NCBI RefSeq assembly: GCF_036373705.1
Contig: NC_089866.1
Location: 21,864,001 to 21,928,000 of the forward strand
Source of the DNA: Amia ocellicauda
Lineage: Eukaryota; Chordata; Actinopteri; Amiiformes; Amiidae
Direction of reading: 5' to 3'
Length of the DNA: 64,000 bases
Shown here one piece after another: positions 49,127 to 61,581 of the stretch (its first letter is position 1; the number at the start of each line of letters is the position of its first letter). The position numbers and the translations under genes were made by a program. The notes under the pieces were generated by a model that saw only the letters and a program-made list of their open reading frames with translations, had not been told where the DNA came from and searched no databases.

Positions 49127-49731
49127 CATCTATACTCATATGCAGTCATTGCTACCTTCCTCCAATAGACACTGCTCAGATATGGGCATGATATAAAGAA
49201 TAGAATACACTCTGTTATGGATTGAAACCTTGTACTCCCTAATTCTCTAAAATCAATAGATTCTCCGAGCCCCTTGAATTGTAACAGCATTCTGAATGCA
49301 TATTTACAGTATATTTTGTTAGATTTATTTTATCATTTAACTGTAATCATTTTTAATTCTCAGTTTTATCCTTATATTCATTTAATGTTATAATTTTATA
49401 TTTCAATGTTTTGACAGCAGGTACATGCACAGATAGACTCCAGGACTTGCTTGAGCCCCTGCCCTTTTTCCCCAAGACTCCTAAAGTGCCCTTTATCCTG
49501 ACCACCTGCCCCTTCTGTGGTTTTCCACAGTCAGGTATTCTCTATGTTAAATTCCCAGGACAAGGCACCCAGGATTAGAAACAAACAGACAATTTTATAT
49601 ATATATATGATGAAGACTAACTGCATCAACACTGTTTTTTTACTGACTTTTGAAATGTTAATGTGCAAGAATAATAAAAACAATATTTTCTACAAAGTGA
49701 ATACAGCTCTGGATCTATCCAAGGGGATGCT

Positions 49732-49772
<41 letters not shown>
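49127..49772. other. tail of the duplicated tract with (CT)n repeat
   Basis: 49127-49200 and 49605-49725 match 14190-14280 and 14458-14575. 49511-49593 is the inverted piece. A (CT)n run lies at 49734-49765, directly before the second Incomer insertion. Confidence 0.7.
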
Positions 49773-50993
49773 CACTCACCTAAAGGATTATTAGGAACAC
49801 CTGTTCAATTTCTCATTAATGCAATTATCTAACCAACCAATCACATGGCAGTTGCTTCAATGCATTTAGGGGTGTGGTCCTGGTCAAGACAATCGCCTGA
49901 ACTCCAAACTGAATGTCTGAATGGGAAAGAAAGGTGATTTAAGCAGTTTTGAGCGTGGCATGGTTGTTGGTGCCAGATGGGCCGGTCTGAGTATTTCACA
50001 ATCTGCTCAGTTACTGGGATTTTCACGCACAACCATTTCTAGGGTTTACAAAGACAGGTGTGAAAAGGGAAAAACATCCAGTATGCGGCAGTCCTGTGGG
50101 CGAAAATGCCTTGTTGATGCTAGAGGTCAGAGGAGAATGGGCCGACTGATTCAAGCTGATAGAAGAGCAACTTTGACTGAAATAACCACTCGTTACAACC
50201 GAGGTATGCAGCAAAGCATTTGTGAAGCCACAACACGTACAACCTTGAGGCGGATGGGCTACAACAGCAGAAGACCCCACCGGGTACCACTCATCTCCAC
50301 TACAAATAGGAAAAAGAGGCTACAATTTGCACAAGCTCACCAAAATTGGACAGTTGAAGACTGGAAAAATGTTGCCTGGTCTGATGAGTCTCGATTTCTG
50401 TTGACACATTCAGATGGTAGAGTCAGAATTTGGCGTAAACAGAATGAGAACATGGATCCATCATGCCTTGTTACCACTGTGCAGGCTGGTGGTGGTGGTG
50501 TAATGGTGTGGGGGATGTTTTCTTGGCACACTTTAGGCCCCTTAGTGCCAATTGGGCATCGTTTAAATGCCACGGCCTACCTGAGCATTGTTTCTGACCA
50601 TGTCCATCCCTTTATGACCACCATGTACCCATCCTCTGATGGCTACTTCCAGCAGGATAATGCACCATGTCACAAAGGTCGAATCATTTCAAATTGGTTT
50701 CTTGAACATGACAATGAGTTCACTGTACTAAACTGGCCCCCACAGTCACCAGATCTCAAGCCAATTGAGCATCTTTGGGATGTGGTGGAACGGGAGCTTC
50801 GTGCCCTGGATGTGCATCCCACAAATCTCCATCAACTGCAAGATGCTATCCTATCAATATGGGCCAACATTTCTAAAGAATGCTTTCAGCACCTTGTTGA
50901 ATCAATGCCACGTAGAATTAAGGCAGTTCTGAAGGCGAAAGGGGGTCAAACACAGTATTAGTATGGTGTTCCTAATAATCCTTTAGGTGAGTG
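49773..50993 (+). mobile_element. Tc1/mariner DD36E (Incomer-type) transposon, copy B
   Basis: 1221 bp, the same length as copy A, with identical 29-bp ends (49773-49801 and 50965-50993) and TA on both sides (49771-49772, 50994-50995). It inserted beside CT and TA repeats. Confidence 0.93.
49921..50961 (+). CDS. Tc1/mariner transposase, DD36E, full-length frame
   Basis: 346 aa, open throughout, about 97% identical to copy A (11 differences by eye). HTH LSISQSAQLLGFSRTTISR, D155 (WSDESRF), D246 (QQDNAPCH) and E283 are all kept. The Asn two residues before the catalytic Glu is Lys (SPDLKPIEHLW), a highly conserved place in this superfamily, so activity may be reduced. Other changes include GARWAG for GARRAG and KDRCEKG for KEWCEKG. 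Confidence 0.9.
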   Translation: MGKKGDLSSFERGMVVGARWAGLSISQSAQLLGFSRTTISRVYKDRCEKGKTSSMRQSCGRKCLVDARGQRRMGRLIQADRRATLTEITTRYNRGMQQSICEATTRTTLRRMGYNSRRPHRVPLISTTNRKKRLQFAQAHQNWTVEDWKNVAWSDESRFLLTHSDGRVRIWRKQNENMDPSCLVTTVQAGGGGVMVWGMFSWHTLGPLVPIGHRLNATAYLSIVSDHVHPFMTTMYPSSDGYFQQDNAPCHKGRIISNWFLEHDNEFTVLNWPPQSPDLKPIEHLWDVVERELRALDVHPTNLHQLQDAILSIWANISKECFQHLVESMPRRIKAVLKAKGGQTQY

Positions 50994-51119
50994 TATATAT
51001 ATATATATATATAGAGCAATTTGAAAAACTGTAGTTGTAAAAACACCCAATGTAGATATTGATCTTAATATAATTGAAGCAATATATAAGGCTATAAATA
51101 AATCTGTACTAATTTAACG

Positions 51120-51457
51120 GGAAATTTGCACACATCCTCAACATTATTTGGAACCCGGGTTGTGTAAATCCCGCGGAATGACGTCAGCTCGGATTGTGCT
51201 GTGCGTGCTAGTGACGCGCACAGGGGCGTGTCCACAGCGGCCGCTGCTCTGTGCAGTTGTAGTTAGTGGAGTCGGACACAGCGCCCGAGGCAACGCTGCG
51301 GAGCTGCTGCCTTGAAAAGTGGGTTTGTTTTTTGTTTTTAAAACCTCGACAGAAAACGACCCGTCTGTCCTTGGATACTGCGGCACCCACTGATTCACGG
51401 GACCGTGGGGGTTTCATGTTTGGTCTCCCCGGGGATTGTCTGCGCTAGACTGCTGTG
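51120..51457 (+). promoter_or_regulatory. STX2: STX2 promoter and 5' UTR
   Basis: CpG-rich island directly upstream of the STX2 ATG, rising sharply from AT-rich flanks. It contains a perfect CRE at 51179-51186 and GC-rich tracts (GCGGCCGC near 51238). No TATA box is evident. The transcription start is not placed. Confidence 0.65.
51179..51186. promoter_or_regulatory. palindromic CRE (TGACGTCA) in the STX2 promoter
   Basis: Perfect CREB/ATF palindrome about 280 bp before the STX2 start codon; motif-based call. Confidence 0.6.
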
Positions 51458-54400
51458 ATGAAGGACCGGTTAGCCGATCTGACAGCCGTGAGTAACTTTC
51501 TTTATTGTTGTGAACAACACAGCGGATTCCCCTGGGTCGATCAGGCCCAGTTTAAAACCATCTGAATCCTTCCATGTTGTGTAATGAAATCACTGCCTGA
51601 TTTCCGCTGGTCTCTGTTTTGAAACTAGCCAGAGGGAACTGTGTTATTTATACAGTTATGTATAGGTGTGTGTGCATGTATACGATTTATTTTTTCCTGT
51701 TTGAACGTGTTCAGACGTTACCCAGTATGTTTGTTTTTCGATGTAGTAGTGGTACTAGCCTACATCACAGCTCTGAAATGAGTGAATACGTGTTTTTAAT
51801 CGGCCGAGGTTCATTGAAATAGCAGTGCTGCGGGAGAGCTCTCGCTGAGCACCTGGGCGTTGCTAAAGTCAGCTGGCTGTGGTGCCACTGAAAGGAAGGG
51901 GTTTGGTGGGTCATCTTCCTTTATCAGATAATTGATAAACACAGAGACGACAATGCCTTATTAAATTATACAAGAATATGGTCAGTTAAAAGGATGAGAT
52001 TTTGTTTGGTTGTTGCCGGTGCTGTGGTTTGCAGGAAGTCACAAGTGCCGTGTTTTGGACAAAGACAACATTGTTGCACCGGTGCTTGTGATTTTGAGCT
52101 TCATTATACAGTAAGGAGTCTCCAGTATGCAGAATATATATTCCTGTCGTTGTGATCCCCAGGCTCTAGTCCCTCTCAGTGGGAAGGCAGACAGTATCAA
52201 AATGTAGAAATCATAAGTGTTAAAGACAGAGATTGAGCTTTTCATGATGCACTAACGCAGGTGGGTACAATGCAACAGCCATTTAAGTTGACTGTCCTTG
52301 CATGCATTAAACATGCCATGCACACAGGATCACACTGAATAATGTCAGGGGGTTTTGAGATATGCATACATAAAATTGCATTGCTTTTTAGGTGTTATTT
52401 TCATATGGAAAACCTACACGGTGGTGCTCTGTCGGCAAATAAATAACGGATTTGTTAAAGTATTAAAAATGTTAGTATCATATAAGACCTTTTTCTCCCT
52501 ACCTGGAGGCAAACAGTTTTCAAAGATCAAGACACATTACTAGCACGCCTGAACATGTAGCACAATTGCATCACAACAGACTGGGACTGCAGACAAAAAA
52601 ATCCAAACAAACTGACTTGATTGCATTTTTATACATTTCCAGAGAGAAGTTTGTTGACTATTTAAATGTTTTGATCTGCTGTGATGCTAAACAAGTTACT
52701 TAAAGTGTCCTTCCAGAAACTGTTCAGATGCATTGACTGCAGCCCAGTGTGAATGTTTTGCAATCATAACCGCTAGCTCAAGCTTGCAAGAGTTGCAGGA
52801 TAGTACTTGTTAGCAGTGTGTGAAATTCAGAATTGTCAGCTGAGTGCCACACTAATCAGGGAGGAATAAACCTTTTTCCTGTGGTTTCATCATGCTTCAA
52901 TTTAATGTTAACTGTTTCACATTTGAAGAGAAGTGCCATTCAGAATGTTTCGAGGGACGTACGTTACCCAAATACAACAAATAAATATAAAACCATAGCA
53001 CAGAGCTGGGTTTTGCAAATGTTTTGCTAGAAGTTGTTTCTAACAGCAAATACAAATTGAACTATCGAATGGCCTCCTCTAGTTTGTAAACTTTCTTATG
53101 TTCTTCTTAATCCAATGTGTGTTTCTTCACAAAGAAAACTTGTCAGATGCCTGGATTAACCCATGTATGGTGCTTTACAATTTAAATAGCTTGATTTCTC
53201 TGAACAGAAAAAACAGTGTTGTTTTTGATTGTCCCCTTATTGTAACAACATACAAAAAACAATTACACAATGCCTTCTTTATAGTACCAAAAACAATTGC
53301 CTGGTTAACTATACCATGAATATATCAGTCAGCATTCCAGCTTATGTACAATAGGACATATTTTGTCAGGAAGCACAATTGTTTTTGAGGGAAACAGTGC
53401 TGATGTTACTGCATTAGCAGGAAATTTTTCTCCATTCAGTGTTAAAAACGCAACCAAAAAAGTGGAGTCGTAAACAAAATTAGCATGACACAGTCCTACA
53501 CATCTCCTCATTGGCCTCCGTAGTCTTTTTTGCATTTACAGATATAGGCTGTATATATTTTTGGCATATTCTTGCCTTGTAAAGAAAAACAAGATCCATA
53601 CAACCACTTCTAACAGGAAGAGCAATACATTAATAAGAAGGTGAATATGGAAACTGCTGCTTTAAGTAAAATCCATATTGAATGGCACAGAAAGATATGA
53701 AAATGATTTTTTGTTGAACAGATGCATATTCTTTAAAGGGAAGAATTTACATTTTACTATAATTAACCTACTTCTCATAACCAAATTACAGTTAATCTTG
53801 TTTGTCAATTAACCTTAATTTTTTTTGAGTGTTTCACATCCTGATGAAGACACTTCAATGTTGAAACATCATCTTATTCTTCAAAAATGATGACTGGAGT
53901 TTTCGTTCATGTTTGACATTTAAAAATTCCTGTTTACAAAATACCAATTATAAGTTACAGGTATGATTTATCTTGTGAAAGCTCGAGAGACTTACCATTT
54001 TATTCTTTATGTGTAACTTTTTCTTTTTTCATCAGTCTAATTGGAAGGTTGTATTGAGTGATGTTCATGTTTTTCTACTTCCTGTGTCTAAAATAGATTC
54101 GCGGAATATCTGAAATGTTGTGCAATCTGACATATTGCACTCATTTCAGTAATTTTATTTGAGAGATTACTGGAAGGCTTTTTACTGTAATGCCAGACTA
54201 GTAATGTATGGTTTTATTTGTTTAATTGTTTATGTAATATAAAGTAAAGTGGAAGTACAATGTGCAGTTGTTGTAAGGCTGTGTTTAATTGAGATGTTGT
54301 GAAATAACTTTGTCTTTTTCAGAATTGACAAGAAGCTATTTTACTGCTTCCAGCTTTAAAGCAATATTCTGTAAACTGTATGTAAAGAAATTGAATGCAT

Positions 54401-57400
54401 TGAGAGAACATTTTCTGATCTGAATAGTGCCCTCAGTACTTTAGGTAGTATTTCTGTATCTTGGAAACTAGACAATCAGTTTCCTGTATTTAGACATGCT
54501 TGTTTTTTGTGTGTTTAATACAATGGTTTCAATTGCCAGAGACTGATTCAGTGACGTAAACCAGAACCTCCTTTAGTTGTGTGTTTGTTTGTTTTTTAAC
54601 TCATCACAAGCTTTTTAATTTTCTTCATATCCTGAAGCATGGAATGTTATTTATTTTAGGGAAATTTACCAATAATCGGATATTGTCAGTTCCTTGCTAT
54701 TTTATGTGTACATAATACAATTGCAAGTCTGTGGCTTTTTACTGCATTTCACAATATGTATCCAATTCTTATGCAGCTGTACACTTTCTGAGTGTCGACT
54801 TTAAATTTTAATACCACGACACTTAATTATTTGACACAGAATTTTAAGACATTTTGTTTGGTCTTCTTAAATTTAAGCCCAAAATAAATAGGCCTATTGC
54901 ACACACACACAAAGTTTGATCTTAAATATCATGTCATTTTTTAAGCTACACCAGGCTTAAATGGGGAAAAATGTATCTCTTGCTATAGAAACTCACATGG
55001 CAGCAGCACATATGCCAGTTCATTTTGAATTTTTAAATGAAAGGGCGTTTCATTGAGAGAGGATATTTAAGGACAGGCAAAACCCTTCTCATATAAACAA
55101 TTCAGAAATAACACCGGAGAATGCAAAAGCTCTAAAACATTGTTTCAATACTTAACTACATACACAAGATACAAAGTAATGGAAGTTTGACTAATAATAG
55201 TTGCATCTAATTTGACACTGAAATGTTTCATTTGAAAAAATACATCTAGATGAACTATTACAATACAAATTCAAATCTATTATCTAGTATCTATTATAAA
55301 GAATGACAAATGTGTTAACAACCAACAACTCTTAATAATTACAGTAATACTTTTCTCCTAAATCTAATTTTCGAATCTTGCCATTTTTAACTTAACATTT
55401 TGATTTCTAGATCAAGTTTTTCAATTGATGGCATTCAGTTGACCTATAGCAGCATTTTTTCTTGCCTTTTACGGGAACTTTATTTTTATATATTTTTAAT
55501 TTTGTCAGCATTTATTTATTTATTTCATTTAGAACAGCAAGTATGAAGACGATGAATTTACAGTTACCGTTGAAAATGAATCCTTCATGGATGGCTTCTT
55601 TAAGAAGGTAAGTGTGTTTCTAGTCAGTGCTAGTCTGTACAATGCTGTTTTTTTTTTTTAATAATGTCATGTTGTTCACTGTTAATTTTACACATATTGA
55701 TTTGTATGTTTTTAAGGTCGAGGAAATTCGGGGACTTATAGATAAAATTTCCTCTCAAGTGGAGGAAGTGAAAAAGAAGCACAGCAACATTCTGTCTGCT
55801 CCAAATCCTGAGGAACGTAAGTACAAACTCCAAGGCCTCTATTATTATAATGGCAGTGGAAAGAGTGGGTAGGTTTGACACATGGGAGCCAGATCACAAT
55901 GATAAGGCAAACAGGCCTCAGATTACATGGTCAGTGGCTGCTTGAAACCTTTCTAACTCCCTGCTTGTGTAAAAATCTCCCATCCTATGAATAAAACCAA
56001 GAGTTAGCCTTTGGAAACTCTTGTAGCATTATTTAAACAGAACTCTTCTGTGAGTCAAAAGTTTGTTTTACATAAGTAAATGACATTTCTCTTTAGTAGT
56101 GGAGCTCAGAAGTGACAATCTGAGGTTAGCAGCACTTATATGTGTATATGCATGTGTAGTAATTTTGTACATTTACATCTAGATTTGTATTACTGATAAT
56201 TATTTCTGCCTGGCCTATAACAGTAACACATCATATCTGCATGTGAATGAGTTAAGTAAGATGTAATAACTCCACTGATAGTTTTATTAGACTCTGTCTG
56301 GTGTTTCTGAATAAGATTAGTAAAAGCTCCACCTTAGAAAGGCATAAAAGAGTATATTATCATCATTTTTATATATAGATATATAATTTCATTCAGATGG
56401 AGGGTTCTTTTTTTAATTATTATTTTTTGACAGTTTAGTGTTACAGATAATATTTTGGGATCCAGGGATCTGACTTTAAAACATAGTGGTTTGCACAAAA
56501 TAACTAAATTTAGCTTTGATATTCCGAGGCCTCCGTCTGGCAAAGCAAACAAGCAGTTTCTTGTTTCCTGTGCAGCATTGTCCGCTTTCAGGAAACGTCA
56601 TATCTGTCAAAATGCAAAGAAACTGGGATGTTCGGAAGTCTGCATAGGAAACCTGGCTCTTCAAAGATTCCTACAAAGTAGCAAGTAAAGACAACAAGGC
56701 TCTTAAAAAGCTGAAGCACTGTGCTGCGAGAAGTGACTGGCATTGGAGGCCCTGCTCCTAACATTAGAGAAGTGAGGGCAGACGGAACTGACTTTAATTG
56801 CAAGTTTGCCGTTGTCGTGATGCTGCTGGTGTCAGTGATGAATCATTGTATTAGTGTTCAAATTACCTGGAAAGCAGAACATCTTTTTTTCTCTCTCTCC
56901 ATCTCAAGCTCAGACCTATGTGACCCTTGGACAGTGCTTTACTCCATGGTTGGTCAAAGACAGGCACCCAGAATCCACTGCTATTGTCAAAAGATTAATT
57001 GAATAGGAGGGCAAGACAGAAACCCGAAATTGGAACTAAATTTGTATGTCACTGTGCTTTGGCACGAATTACAGCATGTGATGAAAAGATGCTGTGGAAT
57101 TGCTAAGTGATTGGCTGTAATGTGTAGACCACAGTTAACACAGATGGGCTCAGATAATGGGCACCCGTTTCAAACTCGATTAAAGGCAAATGCCCCAGGG
57201 GACAGTGTCAGAAACAGCTGTAAATATGTTTTGAAAATTAGGTCAGTTCATTTCAGTTTATAGGGCTTGTTTTGTTGTTGGATTTCCAAAACAGTTACAG
57301 CATTACTCTTTGGGGGCCAGTACTTGCAAAGGCTCAAATATGCATGTGCTTCAGTTTATTCTATTGGTGTGGTAACTTTTATTAAACTCCCTCAGTTTCC

Positions 57401-60400
57401 TATTAATGCATTCCAGTCATCAGAAGAGATTACATTTGAATCATTACAAAATAAATCAAAGTTTTCAGACCATGGATCAGTCTGAGTTGCCACAAAAAAC
57501 GAGTTAATGGTTAACATTGATTCCATTTTATGTTTTGTTTTGTTTTAAACCTAATGCCAATAATGTATAAAAACTGGTTTAATAGCTAACATTTCCTGTA
57601 TCAGTGAATATAAAATTTGAATATTATCACTGAAGCAGTGAAGTCATAGCCTGGATTTTGACCTTTGCTCAGATCGTCCAAGCTCTGCTTCACCAAATTA
57701 AATAACTTATTTTTCACCATCTGGACTATGCATCTTTTGACATCTGTGGAGTTAGCCGAGCTTGATTTTATTATTTTATTCCTTTAATATATTAATATTC
57801 TAATACATGTATATTTCCTGTATTTGGCCACCTTTTTATAAACATGTATTGTATTGTTGTATAGTTTTTACACATAAAATGAAATATAAATCTGCTGTAA
57901 ATCATAGGCATACAGTCTATTCTGCTTTTTTGGTGGGGTGGGTCATTCTAAAAGCCTCACTCTTTAACACCATTGAAAAGGGAAGTGAAAGAGAAATGCA
58001 AATACAGGTTACCTTAAAACTCATGATTTGTTCTAGTTACCAAGGAAACTGCTGCAGCACATGCTGTTAACCAAAAAGCCAGGTGTGAAGTGAGCTTTTA
58101 CGGATACATTCTGTGGTGTGTGCTAAAATGAAAGTCAGAGATTTTTGTACAACTCTTACAATGAAAGGGATAAGACCAGAAAACAGGAAGTCTTAGTTTC
58201 CTATATATGTATACCCTCTGTAGTGACTGGAAATGCTTATTCATTCTTTCAAGCTGTTGTTCATTGCAACCTGTTATTCTTGTATTTTGATAACTTTTAA
58301 AATGCCTTGAACAATGCTGGGCTCCACCTGTTATTGTTTTGTTGAGTCTGAAGGGCATTTTGAGAGTCAATTCATTTGCCCTGTTCTGTATATGGATCTT
58401 TGCCATATTATCCGTGATACGCTCTTTCATGTGTTCCAAACCTGAATAAATTGTGTGAAGATGGTGTGTGATTGTGAGAAGGTAATGCCAGTTTTCTTTT
58501 TAAGATAAAAAACAATCGAAATTTGAAAAGCACTGAGTCTAAAGAAACCGTAGTACGATTCTGACGTTCACAGCTGACTTCCTCAATGTGGAGCGATGAC
58601 AGACTGGTACAGCTTGTGAGATGGACGTCTCAGTTGAACTACTGATGAATGATTTTCGTCTTTAGGGATGGCAAAGACAAATTATAGCTTTAAACCAGTT
58701 ACGACTGGGGGAAGGCCACTGCCAGCCATCACAATGAATGGAGATCATTCTTTGGAGATTTTAGACTCTACTTATCTTGGGGTTACATGATGTCACCTTG
58801 GATCCCCTGTGTTATCTCTGAGGAATCGATAAGACAGTGTTTGGTGGAACACTGCCATGAAGTGTAAAGTGCTAAACCATGGGAATAAAAAAAGAACTGC
58901 CTGCATTTCTGCTTTCCCACTCTTATCTTGTAGATGGTGAAAGTTGTTTTTCATATTTATATTCTTATTTCATGGTGTTTTCAGTAATGCCTAAAAATAA
59001 ACCTTGTTTGTGTTGAAAGCAAGAATTGAGAGATATAGTGCATCTTTGTAGACTGCAACAAAAAAGCTTTGTGTGGTCTAGAAAGCAACACTAGCACAAA
59101 TACTGGGTCTTTATATATAGATTTCAAGTCTCAAGTTTTAAAAATAGAACCTGAGTGTTAGAATCCATTGATAGAATAACAAATATGCAAAGTGTTATAA
59201 ACCCCCCATTTTATTATTCTAATATATATATTTTTTAATGATATATTTCCTGCACGACTTTAAAGATTTCACCTTTTTTGCTTGTGTGTGCTTGCTTCTT
59301 CAGAGACGAAACAAGACCTGGAGCAGCTTACCATCGAAATCAAGAAAAATGCCAATACCGTCCGGGCCAAGTTAAAATGTGAGCTGAATGCCGTATTGCC
59401 TTCTACACCTACAATAACACAGAGCTGTATTTGCTTAGTATCGTCTGAATTTGATTTGCAAATCAGGGAATCTCAAAGTCTTGTGTCCTCGGGGGAGAAG
59501 TGAAATGAACCGCCCTGTCTGTACAGATGCTGTTTGTTTTATTTATTTTTGTCATTGTTAAAAGGCACACCAATCTGTATATGTGCCCGTTTGTAACCTG
59601 TTGGGCTCACCATCTGTCAAGGTGGTGATGTAATAAGAGGGTTTAATCCATACAGTAAAGAAAAGCCACCGAAGCCATTGGATCTGACAGGGCACCCTAG
59701 TGATTTGATTTAATTCTCGGTGCGTATCAGTGAATGTCAGCACTTCAGTCACAACATGGTCGTGATTTAAGAAGCTTATTTTTCACCGGATAGTTCATTA
59801 GCGTGGGAAATAATTACAGCATAATTGGGCACATGAGTAAGAAGTACTGAAGAGTGGAAAATCAAAATGATGGAAACAAACCATAACAACACAATGCATT
59901 GCGAGAGACAGCCTATCTCTGGTTTTTGCTTCCTGTGTCTCCTCTTATGTTTGAACATGAAATGACTCTAGGAAATGTTCCCACATCATAATATAATTAT
60001 GTTTTGAATAATAGCAATGGAGCAAACCTTTCTACAAGGTGAAAATGAAAACAGAGTGTCAGTGGACTTACGGATACAAAAAACTCAGGTGAGAGAAAAA
60101 CGTTTTATATACACCGATCAGCCATAACATTATGACCACTGACAGGTGAAGTGAATAACACTGATAATCTCGTTATCATGGCACCTGTCAGTGGGTGGGA
60201 TATATTAGGCAGCAAGTGAACATTTTGTCCTCAAAGCTGATGTGTTAGAAGCAGGAAAAATGGGCAAGCGTAAGGATCTGAGTGACTTTGACAAGGGCCA
60301 AATTGTGATGGCTAGACGACTGGGTCATAGCATCTCCAAAACTGCAGCTCTTGTGGGCTGTTCCCGGTCTGCAGTGCTTAGTACCTCTCAAAAGTGGTCC

Positions 60401-61534
60401 AAGGAAGGAAAAGGGGAGCAAAGGCTTGCCCGTGTGGTCTGATCCAACAGACGAGCTACTGTAGCTCAAATTGCTGAAAAAGTTAATGCTGGTTCTGATA
60501 GAAAGGTGTCAGAACACACAGCGCATCGCAGTTTGTTGCGTATGGGGCTGCGTAGCCGCAGACCAGTCAGGGTGCCCATGCTGACCCCTGTCCACTGCCA
60601 AAAGCGCCTACAATGGGCACGTGAGCATCAGAACTGGACCACGGAGCAATGGAAGAAGGTGGCCTGGTCTGATGAATCATGAGTTCAAGGTGTTGACTTG
60701 GCCTCCAAATTCCCCAGATCTCAATCCAATCGAGCATCTGTGGGATGTGCTGGACAAACAAGTCCGATCCATGGAGGCCCCACCTCGCAACTTACAGGGC
60801 TTAAAGGATCTGCTGCTAACGTCTTGGTGCCAGATACCACAGCACACCTTCAGAGGTCTAGTGGAGTCCATGCCTCGACGGGTCAGGGCTGTTTTGGTGG
60901 CAAAAGGGGGACCTACACAATATTAGGCAGGTGGTCATAATGTTATGGCTGATCGGTGTATAAACAACATATATATGTGTGTTCATGACATTGTTTACAT
61001 TTCACATTACATTGAACACATACAAGTGAAACATAACATAACCAAAGTCACTATCTTAAGGTTAGTTCATTATATATATTTTTTTAAACTAATAATATTA
61101 TGTGGATACTATATGTGTGGTTATAATAAGCATGGCTTTAAATCACAACAGGAAATTAACTTATCATTTTATAGGGGGATATGTTAATCGATGTATTTAT
61201 TTTTAATTACGAATTGGAATGTATCGGCAACTGTAATCCAACCCTTGGCTGAATGTTGTCATTTTTCCACTTGATTTCCTACACCATTATTAGTCCGCAA
61301 TTACCATTTATTTTTTCTTTGTGTGTTACCAACAGCACACTGTATTATCACGGAAATTTGTGGAGGTCATGACGCAATACAATGAAACTCAAGTCTCTTT
61401 TCGGGAAAGAAGTAAAGGAAGAATCCAGAGGCAGCTTGAGATAAGTAAGTGGAAACTGAACTAAATATTGTCCATCCTGTGTAAATCACAAAACGCCAAA
61501 TTGCACACTCACAGTCTTCCTTTAAAATTATTAT

Positions 61535-61581
<47 letters not shown>

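Noticed and set aside
56455..56688. 77-aa frame in STX2 intron 3
   Set aside because: Open by chance in intronic DNA; no homology or splice signals noticed.
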